DNA of 64,000 nucleotides from Erodium maritimum (Eukaryota; Streptophyta; Magnoliopsida; Geraniales; Geraniaceae): positions 37,097,825 to 37,161,824 of the forward strand of contig OY997591.1 of assembly GCA_963921825.1 (NCBI GenBank), in the 5' to 3' direction. Positions 22,242-34,188 of the stretch are shown in pieces; position 1 is the first letter of the stretch, and every line of letters starts with the position of its first letter. The notes under the pieces were generated by a model that saw only the letters and a program-made list of their open reading frames with translations, did not search any database and was not told the DNA's origin. The translations under genes and the position numbers were made by a program.

Positions 22242-25200
22242 TGTAATAACCACTCCCGGTCAACGCCAGTCAAACCTGCGAAAAACAGGAAAATTTAAAT
22301 TTTTTTCTTAAGACAGACACTTAATTGAACTTAAAATGACCCCGAGAGTCATACCGGACTTAAGTTGACCCTGTTATCGACCAAAGTGAGTTCCGGGGAA
22401 CTCAGGGCAACTTTCTGATCGTTTTGGGAAATGTTGACTTTTCACTGGAAAAGTCAACCGAGCGACGTTTTGGTCCATTCGAGGACCGTTTTGGATCCAA
22501 AAAGCTTAGTCGTCGTCATAGCGATCTTAGTTGAGCCGTTTCCTTGTAGCCCGTCAAGTTTCGTAATTTCTTGGAAAAAGTGCCCGTTCGGGGCCCAAAA
22601 CGTCCGAATTTCGCGAATCTGATTGGAAAATATCTAGTAGATATTTTCCTAAAAAGGTGTGGGACCCACCTTGCCACTTGTCAAGCAAGTGGTGGTGTTA
22701 GGTGTGGGACAAGACAAGGAAGACTACTTTAGGTGTTAGTTTGTATTTAAGTATTAGTTTGTTTTTTTTTAAATAAAACAAAAGGGAAAGAAGTTGGTTT
22801 ACACGTCCATTTCAAAAAAAGAAAGAGAAAAATTGGCATTTAGAGAGAGAAAGGGAGATAGAAGAAGGAGAGAAGGAAGAGAAGGCTTGGGAGGTCTTGG
22901 TCACTATTCACGTCATCTCCACCATTGGATCGTCTCAAAGTGAAAATATTCAAGGTCACCTCGTCTTCCTCTACGGTATACAACAAACCGATCTTCGATT
23001 TGTCATTTTCTAAATTTAGGTTTTGATTTGAAACTATTAGTTTAAGGTTGTTTTGATGTTGGGGGAGTGTTGGAGACGTTTTGGAGGTGTTTGGAGGTGA
23101 AATTTGACGTTTTCCGGTGATAGGAAGCTCGGGAAGAGCTGCGGCCACCGTGGGTGGTGGCCGGCCGGCCATGGGGTGGCTGGCCGGAGCTGGGACCAGC
23201 CACCACCATGGTGGCCGGGCCCCAATTTAAACCCTAGGGCCCACGGCCAAGTAGGGCCGGGTGGGGCCCACGTGCTCGGGTGCTCGGGTTTTATGTTCGG
23301 GTGGTTTAGAACGTTCCCCGGACCATTTATCCTTAGCCGAATCGAAATTTGGAATTAAAATGCGAAAGTTGTACTTATCGGGTTTAGAAACTTTAAACGC
23401 AAATTAAATTACTCGGAAGTTGGAATTTGATTCCGTCGACTGCCTAGGAACCCTTGAATTATTCTAAGACCGTGGAAACGAAAACGGGAATTTTCGGAGC
23501 CCCGGAAGGGCGTTTCCAAAACCCAGGAAGATTCGCCATGTCGGGCGAATCGGGCCTTTACGGGTCCTTTATCGACAATGTCGAGTGATTGGGAAGTTTG
23601 GGAGTGATCGACATTGTCAGGGTTAAGTTTGGGCGTTAAGTTTATCGAATTTTAGTTTATTCCTGCGAGTTTAAAAGTGCCTTAAAATTGTGTTCTTTTA
23701 GATCGTGTTGCGGACCGAGGCAAAGGAAAGCTAGGCGAGTGACTGAGATCACATCGGGGCTTATTCGGGCACTTTTGGAGAACACACACGAGGTAGGGAA
23801 AAGTAGCCGGATCTCGGCCCTGACTAGGGAAAGTTAACAGTAGAATTGCATGTGACACCGGGGTGTCGTGGGTTAAGTAGGTTTATCGATTATTAGAAAG
23901 GCATGATACGGGAACGTAGAGATTATTAGAAAAGCATGTGACACGTAGTAGTGTCGTAGGAGCAGAGAACTTATCAGTGTTAGAATTACTGGAGGCGTAT
24001 GACCATGCCCGGAGGTTGATTGTGAACTTATCGATATTAGGAGTACTGGAGGCATATGACCATGCCCGGAGGTTGATTGTGAAACTGTTGATATTAGGAC
24101 TGTTGCAGGCATTGGTTATGCCGGAGGTTGATTGTGTATTTGTGTCTTGGGTGGCCATGAGAGCCCGTGTTTTACTGTTGTGTCTTGCGTGGCCATGAGA
24201 GCCCGTGTTTTACTATTGTGTCTTGAGTGGCCGTGAGAACCCGTGTTTTATTATTGTGTCTTGGCCTGTCTTAGGTGGCAATGAGAGCCCGTGTTTTAAT
24301 ATTGTGTCTTGGGTGGCCATGAGAGGCCGTGTTTTACTGTTGTGTCTTGGGTGGCCATGAGAGCCCGTGTTTTACTGTTGTGTCTTTGGTGGCCATGAGA
24401 GCCCGTGTTTTACTGTTGGTGTCTTAGGTGGCCGTGAGTGCCCGTGGGGTTGTTGAACCCGTGTTTTACAGTTGGTGTCTTGGGTGGCCGTGAGTGCTCG
24501 TGGGGTTGTTGAACCCGTGTCTCTATTGTCGGTGTGTCTTGGGAGGCCGTGAGTGCCCGTGGGGTTGTTGAACCCGTGTCTCTACTGTTGGTGTGTCTTG
24601 GGAGGCCGTGAGTGCATGTGGGGTTGTTGAGCCCGTGAGTGACTGTTGGTGGTTTTGAGAGGCCGTGAGTGCCCGTGGGGTTGTTGAGCCCGTGAGTTAC
24701 TGTTGGTGGTTTTGAGTGGCCGTGAGTGCCCGTGGGGTTGTTGAGCCCGTGAGTTACTGTTGGTGTATCTTGGGAGGTCGTGAATGCCTGTGGGGTTGTT
24801 GAGTCCGTGTTCTATGGTTGGTGTCTTGGGTGGCCATGAGTGCATGTGGAGTGCTGAACTCGTGTTGTTGCTGTTTGTTGAACTTTGTTTATGATTGTGA
24901 TTGTGGTTACCTAAGGTTGTGGGCCCGCTTCATGAAACGGGGGTCCTCGATCACACGCGTCTGCACGTTCAGACGGGGTAGGGGGCCCGCTCGTCAGTAA
25001 AGGGGTCCTGGCCGCGCATGTGTGGTTCGGGGTTGTGAGTGTGACAGGTCGACCGCCTGGCCCGACTTTGTGTCGGGGAAGCGCGTGAGAGAGAGAGGTT
25101 ACTGAGACAGGTCGACCGCCTGGCCTGAGTTGTTCGGCAAAGCGAGTGATTGAGGGAGGTTATTGAGCAGCTGGTATGCGATCCTTTGTGATCTTGTTTG

Positions 25201-25733
25201 GTGTGCGATCCTTTGTGATCTTGGGTGTTGCGTGGTGGTCTTTTGAGTCCTTGGAAGAGGTCGTGATCGTTGTGTCGGGTCTACTTTACGTGTCAGAGTG
25301 TTGAGTTGGTCAAGGAAGGTAACAGTGGGCGTGTGTCAGTCGGAGTACTTGGGTTGGGGATAGTGTTCCCCGGTGTTGAGTTTATTGTTGGTGTTACCGG
25401 CATTGTCTGCTAATTATGCCGTAGTCAGTCTGTTATCCGTGGTGGTGAGCGAACGCTCACCCCTAGCTGCTTTTCCTACATGTACCGGTCGCAGGTTGGA
25501 CTAGGTGAGCTTCTGAAGCTTGAAGAGCTAGGAGCGGGATTCTGGGTTTTACTTTTGAGTCTAGTGACTGATACCTTGTTTTGTCCACTTGTTGGGACGT
25601 AGTTTGAGCTGTAAATATTATTTTGTTTAACTAAATGGAGATTTTAAAGTGTTTATTCCAAACAGGTTTCAAATGTTTTATGATTTTAAACGTTCGCGTC
25701 CCGAGTTCGGTTTACTGAAATTGGGGCGTGACA
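22242..25733 (+). mobile_element. Solo LTR (Tekay type) nested in CRM-like integrase
   Basis: A complete LTR of 3492 bp from TGTAATAACC to GGGGCGTGACA with the 5-bp duplication GCATA on both sides (22237-22241 and 25734-25738). Removing it joins DRRLCI with PRGSMRDLLIKEAHGGG of the integrase. It contains the tandem array at 24130-24840 and the palindrome near 25446. Confidence 0.95.
24130..24845. repeat. LTR tandem array
   Basis: About seven short units (GGCCATGAGAGCCCGTGTTT) come first, then about seven long units (GGCCGTGAGTGCCCGTGGGG + TTGTTGAACCCGTG). The order of unit types matches the other LTRs. Confidence 0.9.
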
Positions 25734-26088
25734 GCATACCACGAGGATCGATGAGAGATTTGCTGATCAAAGAAGCACATGGAGGAGGGCTTATGGGACA
25801 TTTTGGTCGAGACAAAACTCTAAGTGTGCTTATGGATCATTTCTTTTGGCCGCACTTAAAGAGACACGTGGAGAGATTCTGGGCTAAATGCATCACTTGC
25901 TTAAAGGCAAAATCCAGGTCACATCCTAATGGTTTATATATGCCTTTGCCTATTCCTAACCTACCATGGGTAGAACTTTCTTTGGATTTTTTTTAGGCCT
26001 ACCAAAGATCAACCACAAGGACTCCATTTTTGTGGTAGTTGACAGATTTTCCAAAATGGCTCATTTCATCCCATGCAACAAGAATAAT
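25734..26088 (+). pseudogene. Integrase of CRM-like element, part 1
   Basis: Begins with the duplicated GCATA. It encodes the HHCC zinc-binding domain (KEAHGGGLMGHFGRDKT with His residues, CITCLKAKSRSHP with the Cys pair) and the start of the catalytic core ([19 protein letters not shown], with the first catalytic Asp just before at LDFF). TAG at about 25996 interrupts it. Element D enters after CNKNN and the core resumes at 36849. Confidence 0.9.
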
Positions 26089-28786
26089 TGTAAGAACCGC
26101 TCCCGGTCAACGCCGGTCAAATCGGCGGAAAACCAGGAAAATTTAAAATTTTGGGACACACATCTAAATGAACCTAAAATTGACCCCGAGGGTCATATCG
26201 GACTTAAGTTGACCTCGGTATCGACCAAAATGAGTTCTGGGGGACTCAGGGCAACTTTTTGACCAATTCGGGAAGAGTTAACTTTTTGCAGTAAAAGTCA
26301 ACCGAGCGACGTTTTGGTCCGTTCGAGGCCCGTTTTGGATCCAAAAAGCTTAGTTGGCGTTACAGCAGTCTTAGTTGGGCCGTTTCCTTATAGCTCGTGA
26401 AATTTCGAAATTTCTTGGAAAATGGGCCCGTTCGGGGCCCGAGACGGCCGAATTTCGCGAATCTGACAGAAAAATATCTGCAAAAATATTTTTGAAAGAG
26501 GTGGGACCCACTTGCCACTTGTCACACAAGTGGTGGTGGTAGGTATTTTTGAACATAACAAAAAGGAGAGTGTCATGGGGTGTTCGGCCACTTCATAAAA
26601 AAAAGAAAAAAGAAGAGAAAAAGGAGAGAAAGAAGAGAGAAGAAGGAGAGAAGGAAAAGGAAAAAAGGGCGAAAAAGTGCTAGGGTTTGTGGATTTCCCG
26701 ACGATCCAACCAACGGATCGTCTCAACGGTTGTGGAATCGAGCTCCTGTCGTCATTCCCTACGTTGAGAACCTATTTGATTCTCGTTTTGGTACGTTTGA
26801 AAGTTAGGATTTGTGTTTAAACGAGTTTAATATGGATGAGTTGAGGTGTAGGGTTCGTTGGCAACGTTTTGGGGCGAAAATGATCAGTTTCCAGTGACCG
26901 GAGGCTCGGGGGAGCTCCGGCTACTGTGGGTGGTGGCTGGCCGGAGCTAGGACCGGCCACCACTGTGGTGAACCGGTCCAAAACCGGTCCAGCCACACAC
27001 GGGTGATGGTGGCTGGGTGGGGCCCACGTGTCGGGTCTCGGGTTTTTCATGTTAGGGTGGTTTTGGACGACCCCCGAATCGATATTTCACACCCGGAACG
27101 AATTATGGAATCAAATTGCAAAAGTTGGAAATTTCGAGTTTAGTAACTTTAAACGCGAACTAAATCGCTCGGAAGTCGGAAATTGATTCCGTCGATTGCA
27201 TTGAAACCCTTGAATTATTCTAAGATCGTAGAAACGAAAACGGGAATTTTCGGAGCCCTAGAAGGGCGTTTTCAAATCCCAGGCAGATTCGCCTAGCCGG
27301 GCGAATCGGGCCTTTCCGGGCCCGTTGTTGACAATGTCGAGTAATTGGGAAGTTTGGGAGTGATCGACATTACCGGGGTTGCTTTTGGGCATCTAATTCT
27401 TTAAATTTCAGCTTTGCCTACGAACTTAAATTTTTTTTTAATTGTGTTCTTGTTAGATCGTGCCGCCGACCGCGGAAAAGGGAGGCTAGGCGAGTGATCG
27501 CAAGCGCGCCGGAGCTTGGGCGTGGACTTTTGGGAAAGCGTTACGAGGTATGGAAAAGTAGCCGGATCTCGGCCTTGACTATGGAAAGTTAACAGTAGAA
27601 ATGCATGGGACACTTAGTGGTGTCGTAGGATAAGTAAAGTTATCGAACAATAGAAATGCAGGCGACACTTAGTGGTGTCGTAAGATACGTGAACGTATCG
27701 AACAATAGAAATGCTTGTGACACTTAGTAGTGTCATAGTATAAGTGAACATATCGAACAATAGAAATACTGGTGGCTTTTGGTTATGCCCGTAGGTTAAG
27801 TAAATTGTTGTGTTTATGAGGGTGGTCATGTGTGCCTTTGGGGTGTTGAACCCGTATGTTACTGTTTGTGTGTCGTGGGTGGCCATGTGTGCCTGTGGGG
27901 TGTTAAACCTGTATTGTGGCAGACTCTCCTGCCGAGGGGTAGTGAGTCGTATATTATTGTCGCTAATTGTTGAACCTTGGGTGATGAATGTGATTGCATG
28001 GAGGTTGGGGCCCGCCTGACAGAAAAAGGGTCCTGGGGTCGCGCGCGTGGGGGTTGGCTAGCCTTCCGACTAACCATCGGTAAAGTTGTGCATTCTTCTG
28101 CGATGAAGGGCGGCTCCCCTTCCAACTAGCTATCGGAAAAGTATTGCTGTATATGTCGCGAACAGGTCGACCGCCTGGCCCGACTGCGTGTCGGGGAAAG
28201 TTGCGTGGGGCAGTCTCAAGCCCAGCCGGTTAGCAACCGGCACTGAGTAGCTGTAGTGCGATCCTTTGTGATCTTGATTGTTGTGTGCGATCCTTTGTGA
28301 TCTTGGGTGTTGCGTGGTTATTATTTGCGTTTTGGGTTTACGTCGTAACCACTGTGTCGGCTGTACGTTTAGTAGTCGTTTTGCATGACCGTTAGTCTAA
28401 TTTGAGTTTGGGATAGTAGTCCCCGGTGTTTTGTTTGTTGTTGGTGTTCCCGGCATTTCTGCTAGTATGCCGTAGTCAATCTGGTATCCGTGGTGGTGAG
28501 CGAAACGCTCACCCCTAGCTGCTTTTCCTACAGGTACTGGTCGCGAGGCGGAATAGGGGAACTCTCGAAGCTTGAAGAGCTGGGAGCGGGAGTCCGGGTT
28601 TTTGGGAGTTTAGCGACGTACGCTTTGGTTTTTGTCCGCTGTTTTGGACTTATTTTAAGTTTTAAAATATTGTGTTGATTAACTCAAAGTGTTGATTTTA
28701 AGCGGTTTATTAAAATGTTTGAAAATTGTTTTATTGTTTCACCGTTCGCGTTCCGCGTTCGGTCCTACCGAATTCTGGGCGTGATA
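26089..28786 (+). repeat. 5' LTR of element D, 2698 bp
   Basis: Runs from TGTAAGAACC to GGGCGTGATA. It differs from its partner by indels. Near 27600-27770 it has three units of a 58-bp repeat (GACACTTAGTGGTGTCGTA...) where the 3' LTR has two, and it lacks about 35 bp present near 36400. Only two or three units of the family tandem array remain (27800-27910). Confidence 0.93.
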
Positions 28787-28789
28787 GTT

Positions 28790-28801
28790 TGGTATCAGAG
28801 C
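28790..28801 (+). other. Primer binding site of element D (tRNA-iMet)
   Basis: TGGTATCAGAGC three bases after the 5' LTR is complementary to the 3' end of initiator tRNA-Met. Confidence 0.93.
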
Positions 28802-29462
28802 TCGAGGTTTCACACCTCGGACTGTACGTCAATTAGGTGGGGAGAGTTGAGTCATTAAAAGTCCCGTCGTGCGTTGGTTGCGCAAGTCGGAAACCGTGTG
28901 TAGACCCGTAGTGACATGAGTCATGTTTGTTATTGTGTGTATGTGCAGTATTGTTATTACTAGCATAATGATTATGTGTTCTGCGTGAAACGATTTTAAG
29001 CGGTCGCGACTCGACTCAGGGGCGCCCCTGTGGTCGAACGTGACCTTGCTGACATCAAGTGGGTACAATGCAGTTCGGGGACGCCTGGACCGGATTGTAA
29101 CTACGTGATGTCAAAAATGATATTTTATGAGGAAAAGGAGGAAAATTTTAAAAATTGGCTGGCACTGTGGGCGTGCGTTTGAAATTGGTTGGCCTTGTGG
29201 GCTTGTGATTGAGGTTGGGTGACTTGAATTTTGTTTGTGTGTTGTTATTTCGTGACTTTGTTCACGTTTGTATCAGGTCTTTTTGAGGTTTCCCTTACGT
29301 GAGCGAGAAATTGAGGTATTGATAGCGTGAGCAGTGTGACGTTTTGGGTATCGGGTTTTTTTATAGACGTAGGCTGAGTGAACGCTAGTGTATTGGGCAC
29401 GTCGTCGTTGTATAAGTTCGCAAACTAAGCGTTTGCGTGTCCGTGCAGAGGATATCGACTAC
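28802..29462 (+). other. Leader of element D
   Basis: Non-coding leader between PBS and gag, shorter than in A and C. It contains the 14-bp palindrome and two loose units of the GTTGGCC(T)TGTGGGC repeat. A GTGCAG just before the gag start (about 29443) could be a splice acceptor; this is speculative. Confidence 0.7.
29017..29030. other. 14-bp palindrome in leader of element D
   Basis: CAGGGGCGCCCCTG, 216 nt after the PBS, flanked by TCGACT and GTCGA which can add about five more pairs. It corresponds to the motifs at 13334 and 47836. Confidence 0.7.
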
Positions 29463-30743
29463 ATGGCACGTGGCAGGAGAGGACGACCAGGTAGGGCACC
29501 GGGACGGATGCCCACACGTGGCAGGAGAGGACGATCAGCTGGGGCACCGAGACGGATGCCCACCGTCGAACCCGCTGAGTCCACGGAAGCCCAAGGTACT
29601 CCCGTCGGGGAGGACAGGAGGAACGACGCAGGACCATCTGCGGGCACGCCCAGCGTCCCACCGGTCGCAGACCTGTCCACTGCGGCCGCTCTGGGAGAGT
29701 TGACCCGGACGGTGCAGAGCTTGGTGGCGAGCATCGTCCGTAGGGAGTATGCGTCGCCGGCTCCGGAGACAGTATCTGCTGCTGCTGCAGCCGTTCCAGC
29801 GAGCCCCGTTCAGGCCGAAGGCCATACGGCCCGGACACTGCTAGATTTCTTGAAGTTGGGCATACCTATGTTCGTCGGGGAACCGAACCCCGACATAGCC
29901 GAGAGATGGCTGGAGCAGGTCACTCGGGACCTGGACACGTCAGGCATAGAGGACGGTCGCACCAGGGTGTCCTTTGCAGCTCACCAGCTGAGGGACAACG
30001 CCTACCACTGGTGGGGGCGCGTACGAGACAGAGTCGGGGACGACTACAGTACCTTCGAGGCGGTCTTCCTAGAGCAGTATTTCCCCGAGTCGGCCAGGGC
30101 GGATCGACATCAGCAGTTCCTGGAACTGCAAAAGGACGGAGCGTGAGTAGCAGAGTATGAGGCCAGATTCACTGCCCTGACCCGATTTGCAACAGAAATG
30201 GTGGCGACAGAGCTGAACCGTTGCCGGCGGTTCGAGACGGGGCTGAGGCCGACGATTCGGGATCGAGTCCTCGCCCTGAGGATGCGGGTTTACTCAAAGC
30301 TCGTAGACACTGCAGCGACAGTGGAGCGGGGTCTCCGAGAGGCAGCGAGGACCCGTGAGGTTCGGCAGTAGCCGACCAATATTGCGGTACCGTCCGAGAC
30401 TCGAGATCAGAGGAGGCAGAGGACCGGGGGGTTCTTCCGGTCACCGACTCAGCCGGGCGGATCGAGACAGATGGGGTCGGTTGCGCCAGTAGGGCCAGTC
30501 GCTTCAGAGAGGGGGCCAGTATGTTTTACCTGCGGGCAGCCAGGCCATATGTGGCGAGAGTGTCCGATAGGAGGAGTGCCCGCGGCACCACCAGTGGTCA
30601 GACAGACAGGCCAGGGCAGGGGACCGAGGGGCGACGATGCCAGGTGCCACCGATGCGGCCGTATTGGACACCTGGGTAGGGTGTGTCCTGAGCGGGGCGG
30701 GGAAACGTCAATGCAGCGATCGCAATTTTTGCACACATTGTAG
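29463..30743 (+). pseudogene. gag of element D, with two zinc knuckles
   Basis: Met at 29463 begins with arginine-rich repeats (GRRGRPGRAPGRMPT twice), then a low-complexity Ala/Pro region. The capsid domain follows from about 29835 (LLDFLKLGIPMFVGEPNPDIAERWLEQ, LRDNAYHWWGRV, FEAVFLEQYFPESAR). TGA at about 30144 and TAG at about 30369 interrupt the frame. The nucleocapsid has two complete CCHC knuckles, CFTCGQPGHMWREC (about 30518) and CHRCGRIGHLGRVC (about 30650). The expected role is RNA packaging. The start choice rests on the position after the leader and the basic N-terminus. Confidence 0.88.
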
Positions 30744-31370
30744 TCACCCCGGGCTCGCCAGCATCAGAGTCAGCCGCCGAGGTTCTCGCAGCCGTCCACG
30801 AGCGCGCCAATTCCGAGACAGCAACAGTGGTCTGTACAGCCAGCAGTCAGTGCGCCAGGTCAGAGGCAGCAGGGGTCACAGGGGAGAGTGTATGCAGTTA
30901 CCGACTCCCGAGCCACAGGATCCGCTACCTATCATGAGACCATTCAGGGTACGTGCTTATTGTATCATTTGTGGGCGTTATTTTTATTTGATACTGGGGC
31001 GTCGCACTCGTTTATTTCATCGAGTTGTGCTGAGAGGTTGGGGCTGAGTTTAGAGTCGTTGAGTCCACCCCTGTGTCTGGACACCCCAGTTGGGGGTGAT
31101 GTGATGTTGACTAGGGTCTGTCGTGCCTGCGAAGTTAGAGTCGCAGACTGTCCTTGCCCTAGTGACCTTCTCGTGCTGGGAATGACGACCTTTGACGTAA
31201 TCTTGGGAATGGATTGGCTGGCGAAGTACCGAGCCAATATCGACTGCTATAGGCGACGAGTGACAGTGTCAGCAGGCAACACGAAGGTTTCGTGTATTAT
31301 GGGCAGTAAGAGCAGGGTTCTCCTGTCGGCTTTGTCCGCAGCGGAGGAAGTATCGGTCGTGCAGAGCCGA
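30744..31370 (+). pseudogene. Protease region of element D
   Basis: After a frameshift near 30743 the + strand reads YAVTDSRATGSA, then LFDTGASHSFIS at about 30985-31020, with the canonical D-T-G active site. LDTPVGGDVMLTRVCR and VILGMDWLAKYRANIDC follow, which are typical of plant Ty3 chromovirus proteases. The active site is intact. Expected function: processing of Gag-Pol. Confidence 0.88.
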
Positions 31371-32703
31371 GAGTTACCGCGAGTGGTGTGCGATTTCCCC
31401 GAGGTCTTTCCTGAGGAGTTGAGCGGGTTGCCCCCAGTTCGTGAGGTGGAGTTCGGAATTGACCTGATGCCGGGAACGGCAGCGATATCGATGGCACCTT
31501 ACAGGTTCGCGCATGCAGAGTTGACCGAGCTGAAGCGTTAGCTCGAGGAGCTTCGGTAGAAGGGGTTTATCCGTCCGAGCACATCGCCGTGGGGAGCACC
31601 AGCACTCTTCGTGAAGAAGAAGAGTGGAGAGCTTCGGATGTGTATAGACTACCGGGTTACGGTGAAGAACCGATACCCGATGCCGAGAATTGACGACTTG
31701 TTCGACCAGTTGAGAGGGTCGACATGCTTCTCAAAGATCGATATGCGATCCGGATATTACCAGTTGCGAGTCCAGGAGTAGGATGTTGCAAAGACTGCAT
31801 TCCGGACACGCTATGAGCATTACGAGTTCTTGATGATGCTATTTGGACTGACGAACGCACCTGCAACGTTCATGGATCTGATGAACAGTATATTCCGCCC
31901 GTTCTTAGATCAATTTGTGGTGGTGTTTGTAGACGACATCTTGATCTACTCGCAGAACGAGGCGGCACATGAGGGACATCTGAGGACTGTTCTGACCCTA
32001 CTGCGCACGCATCAGCTATATGCCAACCTGGAGAAGTGCGAGTTTTGGCTCGCTGGGTGAAATTCCTCGGTCACGTTGTATCATGTGACGGTATACTGGT
32101 CGATCCGGCGAAGATCGACGCGGTTTCGGAATGGGCGCGGCCCACGAGCTTCTTCGAGATCCGTAGCTTCTTGGGGTTGGTAGGATATTATCGGCAGTTT
32201 GTCCAGCACTTTGCGCGACTAGACGCGCCTATGACTCTTTTGACACGCAAGGGAGTCGGGTTTGTGTAGACAGAGGATTGTGAAGACTCGTCTGACTACC
32301 GCCCCAGTATTGATAGTGCCAGAGCGAGGGGTCGGGTATAAGGTCTACCCATGACTTGGAATTAGCAGCAGTCGTGTTCGCACAAAAGGGCTAGAGGTAC
32401 TATCTGTATGGCGAGCGATTTCAGGTCTTCTCGGATCACAAGAGCCTCAAGTACATCTTTTCCCAACGAGACCTGAACATGCGCCAGCGGCGATGGATGG
32501 AGCTACTCGAGGAGTACGACTTTGAGCTACACTACCATCCGGGTAAGGAGAACGTGGTTGCCGACGCCCTGAGTAGGAAGTCGGTTCCGAGTCTTGCTAG
32601 CATATCAGTCCGAGAATGGGACATGATGGGGGAACTGGGCACGTTCGTGCTTGAGCTAGGGGAGGTTACTGGTGGCATGGCCATCTGCTCATTGGTGGCT
32701 TAG
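31371..32703 (+). pseudogene. Reverse transcriptase and RNase H of element D
   Basis: RT spans [20 protein letters not shown] (31396) to [20 protein letters not shown] (about 32230). It keeps the catalytic FVDDILIYS (31929) and [11 protein letters not shown]. Stops lie at 31540, 31558 and about 31780. Four residues are missing in the [11 protein letters not shown] stretch, and a frameshift follows at [10 protein letters not shown] (32058). RNase H is damaged: the piece with the first catalytic Asp is deleted near 32335-32350. The rest is readable: [47 protein letters not shown]. The segment ends with TAG at 32701. Confidence 0.88.
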
Positions 32704-33690
32704 CCCTCAGTACTTGCCCGAGTGTTGGAGGCGCAGTCGGAGGACGTCGAGACGTCAGAAATCTGGGAGAGGGTGGTCAGCGGGGTCGAGGCGGAAGGCT
32801 GGGAACTCAGTGCTGATTGGGGGTTATGGTATCGAGGAGGGTTATTCGTGCCGGGCAACTGTAGAGACGACGTGTTGCGATAGTCACATCATTCGTGTCT
32901 TACAGTGCACCCGGGTAGCACAAAGATGTACCGCGAAATCAGGCGGCACTTCTGGTGGAGCGGGATGCGGAGAGCGGTCGCGGAATTTATATCGAGATGT
33001 CTAACCTGTCAGCAGGTGAAAGCCGAACATCAGCGTCCTGCCGGATTATTGCAGCCACTGCCGATTGCCTAGTGGAAGTAGGAGCACGTCACGATGGACT
33101 TCGTGAGTGGATTGCCGAGATCGCCGAGGGGCATGATGCGGTATGGGTGGTAGTCGATCGGTTGACCAAGTCGGGCCATTTCCTGGCCATGAGGATGACT
33201 GATCCGGTCGACAAGTTGAGCAGCCTGTACATTCAAGAGATAGTGCGTCTCCATGGAGTCGCTGTGTCGATAGTGTCTGACAGGGATCCTCGTTTCACGT
33301 CTAGATTTTGGCCGAGTCTGCAGACCGCGTTGGGGACCGAGGTTCTACTCAGTACAGCACACCATCCACAGACAGACGGCCAGTCCAAGCGCACGATTCA
33401 GATTTTGGAGGACATGCTGCGGGCAAGTGTGCTAGACTTTAGGGGTTCGTGGGAGACCCACCTACCGTTAGTCGAGTTCGCCTACAACAACAGCTTACAA
33501 GCCAGTATTTGGATGGCACCGTTGGAATAGTTGTATGGTAGGCCGTGTCGATCGCCAGTGTGCTGGGCAGAGGTGGGAGACAAGAGCCTGCTGGGGCCAG
33601 AGCTCGTCCGAGAGACGACAGAGAAGGTCGCGCTGATACGCGAGCGGTTGAAGACCGCACAGAGTCGGCAGAAGAGCTACGCTGACAGAC
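32704..33690 (+). pseudogene. Integrase of element D
   Basis: The zinc-binding domain (about 32815-33050) shows VHPGSTKMYREIRRHFWW and CLTCQQVKAEHQRP. The catalytic core follows with DFVSGLPR, VVVDRLTKSGHFL, VSIVSDRDPRFTS (second Asp), HPQTDGQSKRTIQ (Glu expected after TDGQ is replaced: QSKR instead of QSER), and LVEFAYNNSLQASI. Frameshifts lie near 33105 and stops near 32880 and 33528. The Lys at the usual catalytic Glu would by itself inactivate strand transfer. Confidence 0.85.
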
Positions 33691-34135
33691 GACGCTGACC
33701 TCTCGGGTTCGCAGTCGGTGATCACGTGTTCTTGAAGGCGAGCCCGAGGAAGGGACTGGTACGGTTCAGGCGCGGCGGAGGCAAGTTAGCCCCGCGGTAC
33801 ATCGGTCCTTTCGAGATATTGAGCAGAGTGGGAGCAGTGGTATATCTTCTGGCATTACCACCGCAACTTGGGAGGATTCATAACGTCTTCCACGTGTCCT
33901 AGTTGCGGAAGTACAATGCAGACCCCTCCCACGTCATTGAGTGGGCAGATATCGAGGTGGCTGACGATGTCTCTTATGAGGAGCAACCGGTTCGAATTAT
34001 GGACACACGGGAGCAGGTCCTGGGTGGCAAGGTTATCCGCCTGGTACGGGTACATCGGCGACACCACGGAGCTGAGTCGACTTGGGAGCGCGAGCACGAG
34101 ATTTCCGCGAAGTACCCCGATCCGTTCAAATCCTG
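33691..34135 (+). pseudogene. Integrase C-terminus and chromodomain-like tail of element D
   Basis: After the core, [32 protein letters not shown] and RIHNVFHVS form the GPY/F-type integrase end. A stop (TAG, 33900) precedes LRKYNADPSHVIEW. The last about 50 residues (VRVHRRHHGAESTWEREHEI and YPDPF) resemble the degenerate chromodomain of Tekay/Del chromoviruses, which is thought to guide insertion to chromatin marks. The tail ends with TGA at 34133-34135, before the polypurine tract. Confidence 0.8.
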
Positions 34136-34173
34136 AGGTACGTTTTTTTTCAAATTTCGCGGACGAAACTCCT

Positions 34174-34188
34174 TTAAGGGGGGTAGAT
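34174..34188 (+). other. Polypurine tract of element D
   Basis: TTTAAGGGGGGTAGAT directly before TGTAAGAACC of the 3' LTR. Confidence 0.88.

Noticed and set aside
29425-29838. 137-codon ORF on the - strand opposite gag of element D
   Set aside because: It is a shadow of the GC-rich gag frame; the + frame carries the capsid motifs.
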